Of a stretch of 64,000 bases of DNA, positions 63,687 to 64,000 are shown piece by piece. Each line of letters starts with the position of its first letter. Position 1 is the first letter of the stretch. The stretch spans positions 62,001 to 126,000 of the forward strand of contig NZ_JARHUE010000006.1 of the NCBI RefSeq assembly GCF_029222905.1. The letters are read 5' to 3'. The stretch is from Neptuniibacter sp. CAU 1671 (GTDB lineage Bacteria > Pseudomonadota > Gammaproteobacteria > Pseudomonadales > Balneatricaceae). Both the position numbers and the translations under genes were made by a program. The notes under the pieces were generated by a model, which was given only the letters and a program-made list of their open reading frames with translations, had not been told where the DNA came from and searched no databases.

Positions 63687-64000
63687 ATGGCTAAGAAAAT
63701 TCAGGCGTACATCAAGCTGCAGGTTGCAGCTGGTGCAGCTAACCCTTCTCCGCCGGTTGGTCCTGCATTGGGTCAGCATGGTGTGAACATCATGGAATTC
63801 TGTAAGGCGTTCAACGCTGCTACACAGGGTCTGGAGCCAGGTCTGCCTACTCCGGTTGTGATTACAGTTTATTCTGATCGCAGCTTCACTTTTATTACTA
63901 AAACTCCTCCAGCGTCTGTATTGCTGAAAAAAGCAATGGGTCTGAAGAGTGGTTCCAGCCGTCCTAACACTGAGAAAGTGGGTACTGTTACCCGTGCTCA
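63687..64000 (+). CDS. rplK: Ribosomal protein L11 (partial, runs off the right edge)
   Basis: First 104 codons. Starts [38 protein letters not shown], the canonical L11 N-terminus, and continues with [23 protein letters not shown] at 63671-63675, 11 bases before the ATG. The leader contains GGGAGCC...GGGCG, as common before rplK. It begins the L11 operon (rplKAJL-rpoBC in relatives). Confidence 0.97.
   Translation, partial: MAKKIQAYIKLQVAAGAANPSPPVGPALGQHGVNIMEFCKAFNAATQGLEPGLPTPVVITVYSDRSFTFITKTPPASVLLKKAMGLKSGSSRPNTEKVGTVTRA

Overview
The window is a contiguous piece of a gammaproteobacterial chromosome of roughly 50-55 % G+C. Gene content and order point to the Oceanospirillaceae or a near relative (Marinobacterium, Amphritea, Neptunomonas or Nitrincola type). 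Supporting this are a C4-dicarboxylate TRAP transporter, Pseudomonas-like blocks (ppx / trxA-rho; birA-coaX-SPOR-like gene-tRNAs-tuf-secE-nusG-rplK), E. coli-like blocks (yrfG-hslR-hslO-pckA; zapA-ssrS-ygfA / ygfB-pepP-ubiH-ubiI-gcvT-gcvH; rppH-ptsP-lgt-thyA) and an EF-Tu of 407 residues. The species cannot be named from the sequence alone. I see no insertion sequence, prophage, CRISPR array, rRNA operon or integron; the window is mostly housekeeping.

Layout. 1-3.7 kb: start of a membrane sensor on the minus strand, diverging from dctPQM, which has a sigma-54 type promoter and two strong hairpins between dctP and dctQ. 3.7-8.2 kb: a membrane protein, a GAF/HD-GYP phosphodiesterase, ilvA, rpiA and an unlisted 39-residue membrane peptide. 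8.4-16.9 kb: a large AsmA-like protein, the ybbP-ybbA exporter-type ABC system overlapping head-to-head with tesA, Fe superoxide dismutase, a small four-cysteine protein and cysQ. 17-20.8 kb: yrfG, hslR, hslO, pckA. 20.8-30 kb: a PAS/GGDEF/EAL protein, ppx, trxA, rho with a long C-rich leader, ubiD and a ferredoxin-reductase fusion. 30-35.8 kb: hemCDXY diverging from argH. 35.8-39.9 kb: a SIMPL protein, gcvR, an AEC permease, an unlisted 42-residue membrane peptide, ygfA, 6S RNA, zapA and its small coiled-coil partner. 39.9-47.4 kb: ygfB-pepP-ubiH-ubiI, gcvTH and rlmI. 47.4-50.3 kb: an aldo/keto reductase, a CBS-pair protein, a HAD phosphatase and rppH. 50.3-58.4 kb: ptsP, an NRDE protein, a TauE/SafE exporter, lgt, a sorAB-like sulfite dehydrogenase pair, thyA and folA. 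58.4-64 kb: birA, coaX, a SPOR-like protein, four tRNAs, tuf, tRNA-Trp, secE, nusG and the start of rplK.

How the genes work together. Several sets are functionally linked across the window: glycine cleavage (gcvR, gcvT, gcvH, plus folate genes ygfA, thyA, folA), ubiquinone synthesis (ubiD, ubiH, ubiI), heme synthesis (hemCDXY), cyclic di-GMP turnover (HD-GYP and GGDEF/EAL proteins), redox and heat stress (sodB, trxA, hslO, hslR) and transcription control (rho, nusG, 6S RNA). The clearest accessory insertion is the sulfite module: TauE/SafE exporter, Mo-cofactor sulfite dehydrogenase and its cytochrome c. It surrounds lgt inside an otherwise conserved rppH-ptsP-lgt-thyA block, in which thyA is also inverted.

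No clearly novel multi-gene system was found. The items most worth a second look are the two small membrane peptides, the sulfite module, the sigma-54 dct control region with its tandem hairpins, the rho leader, and several structured intergenic regions.
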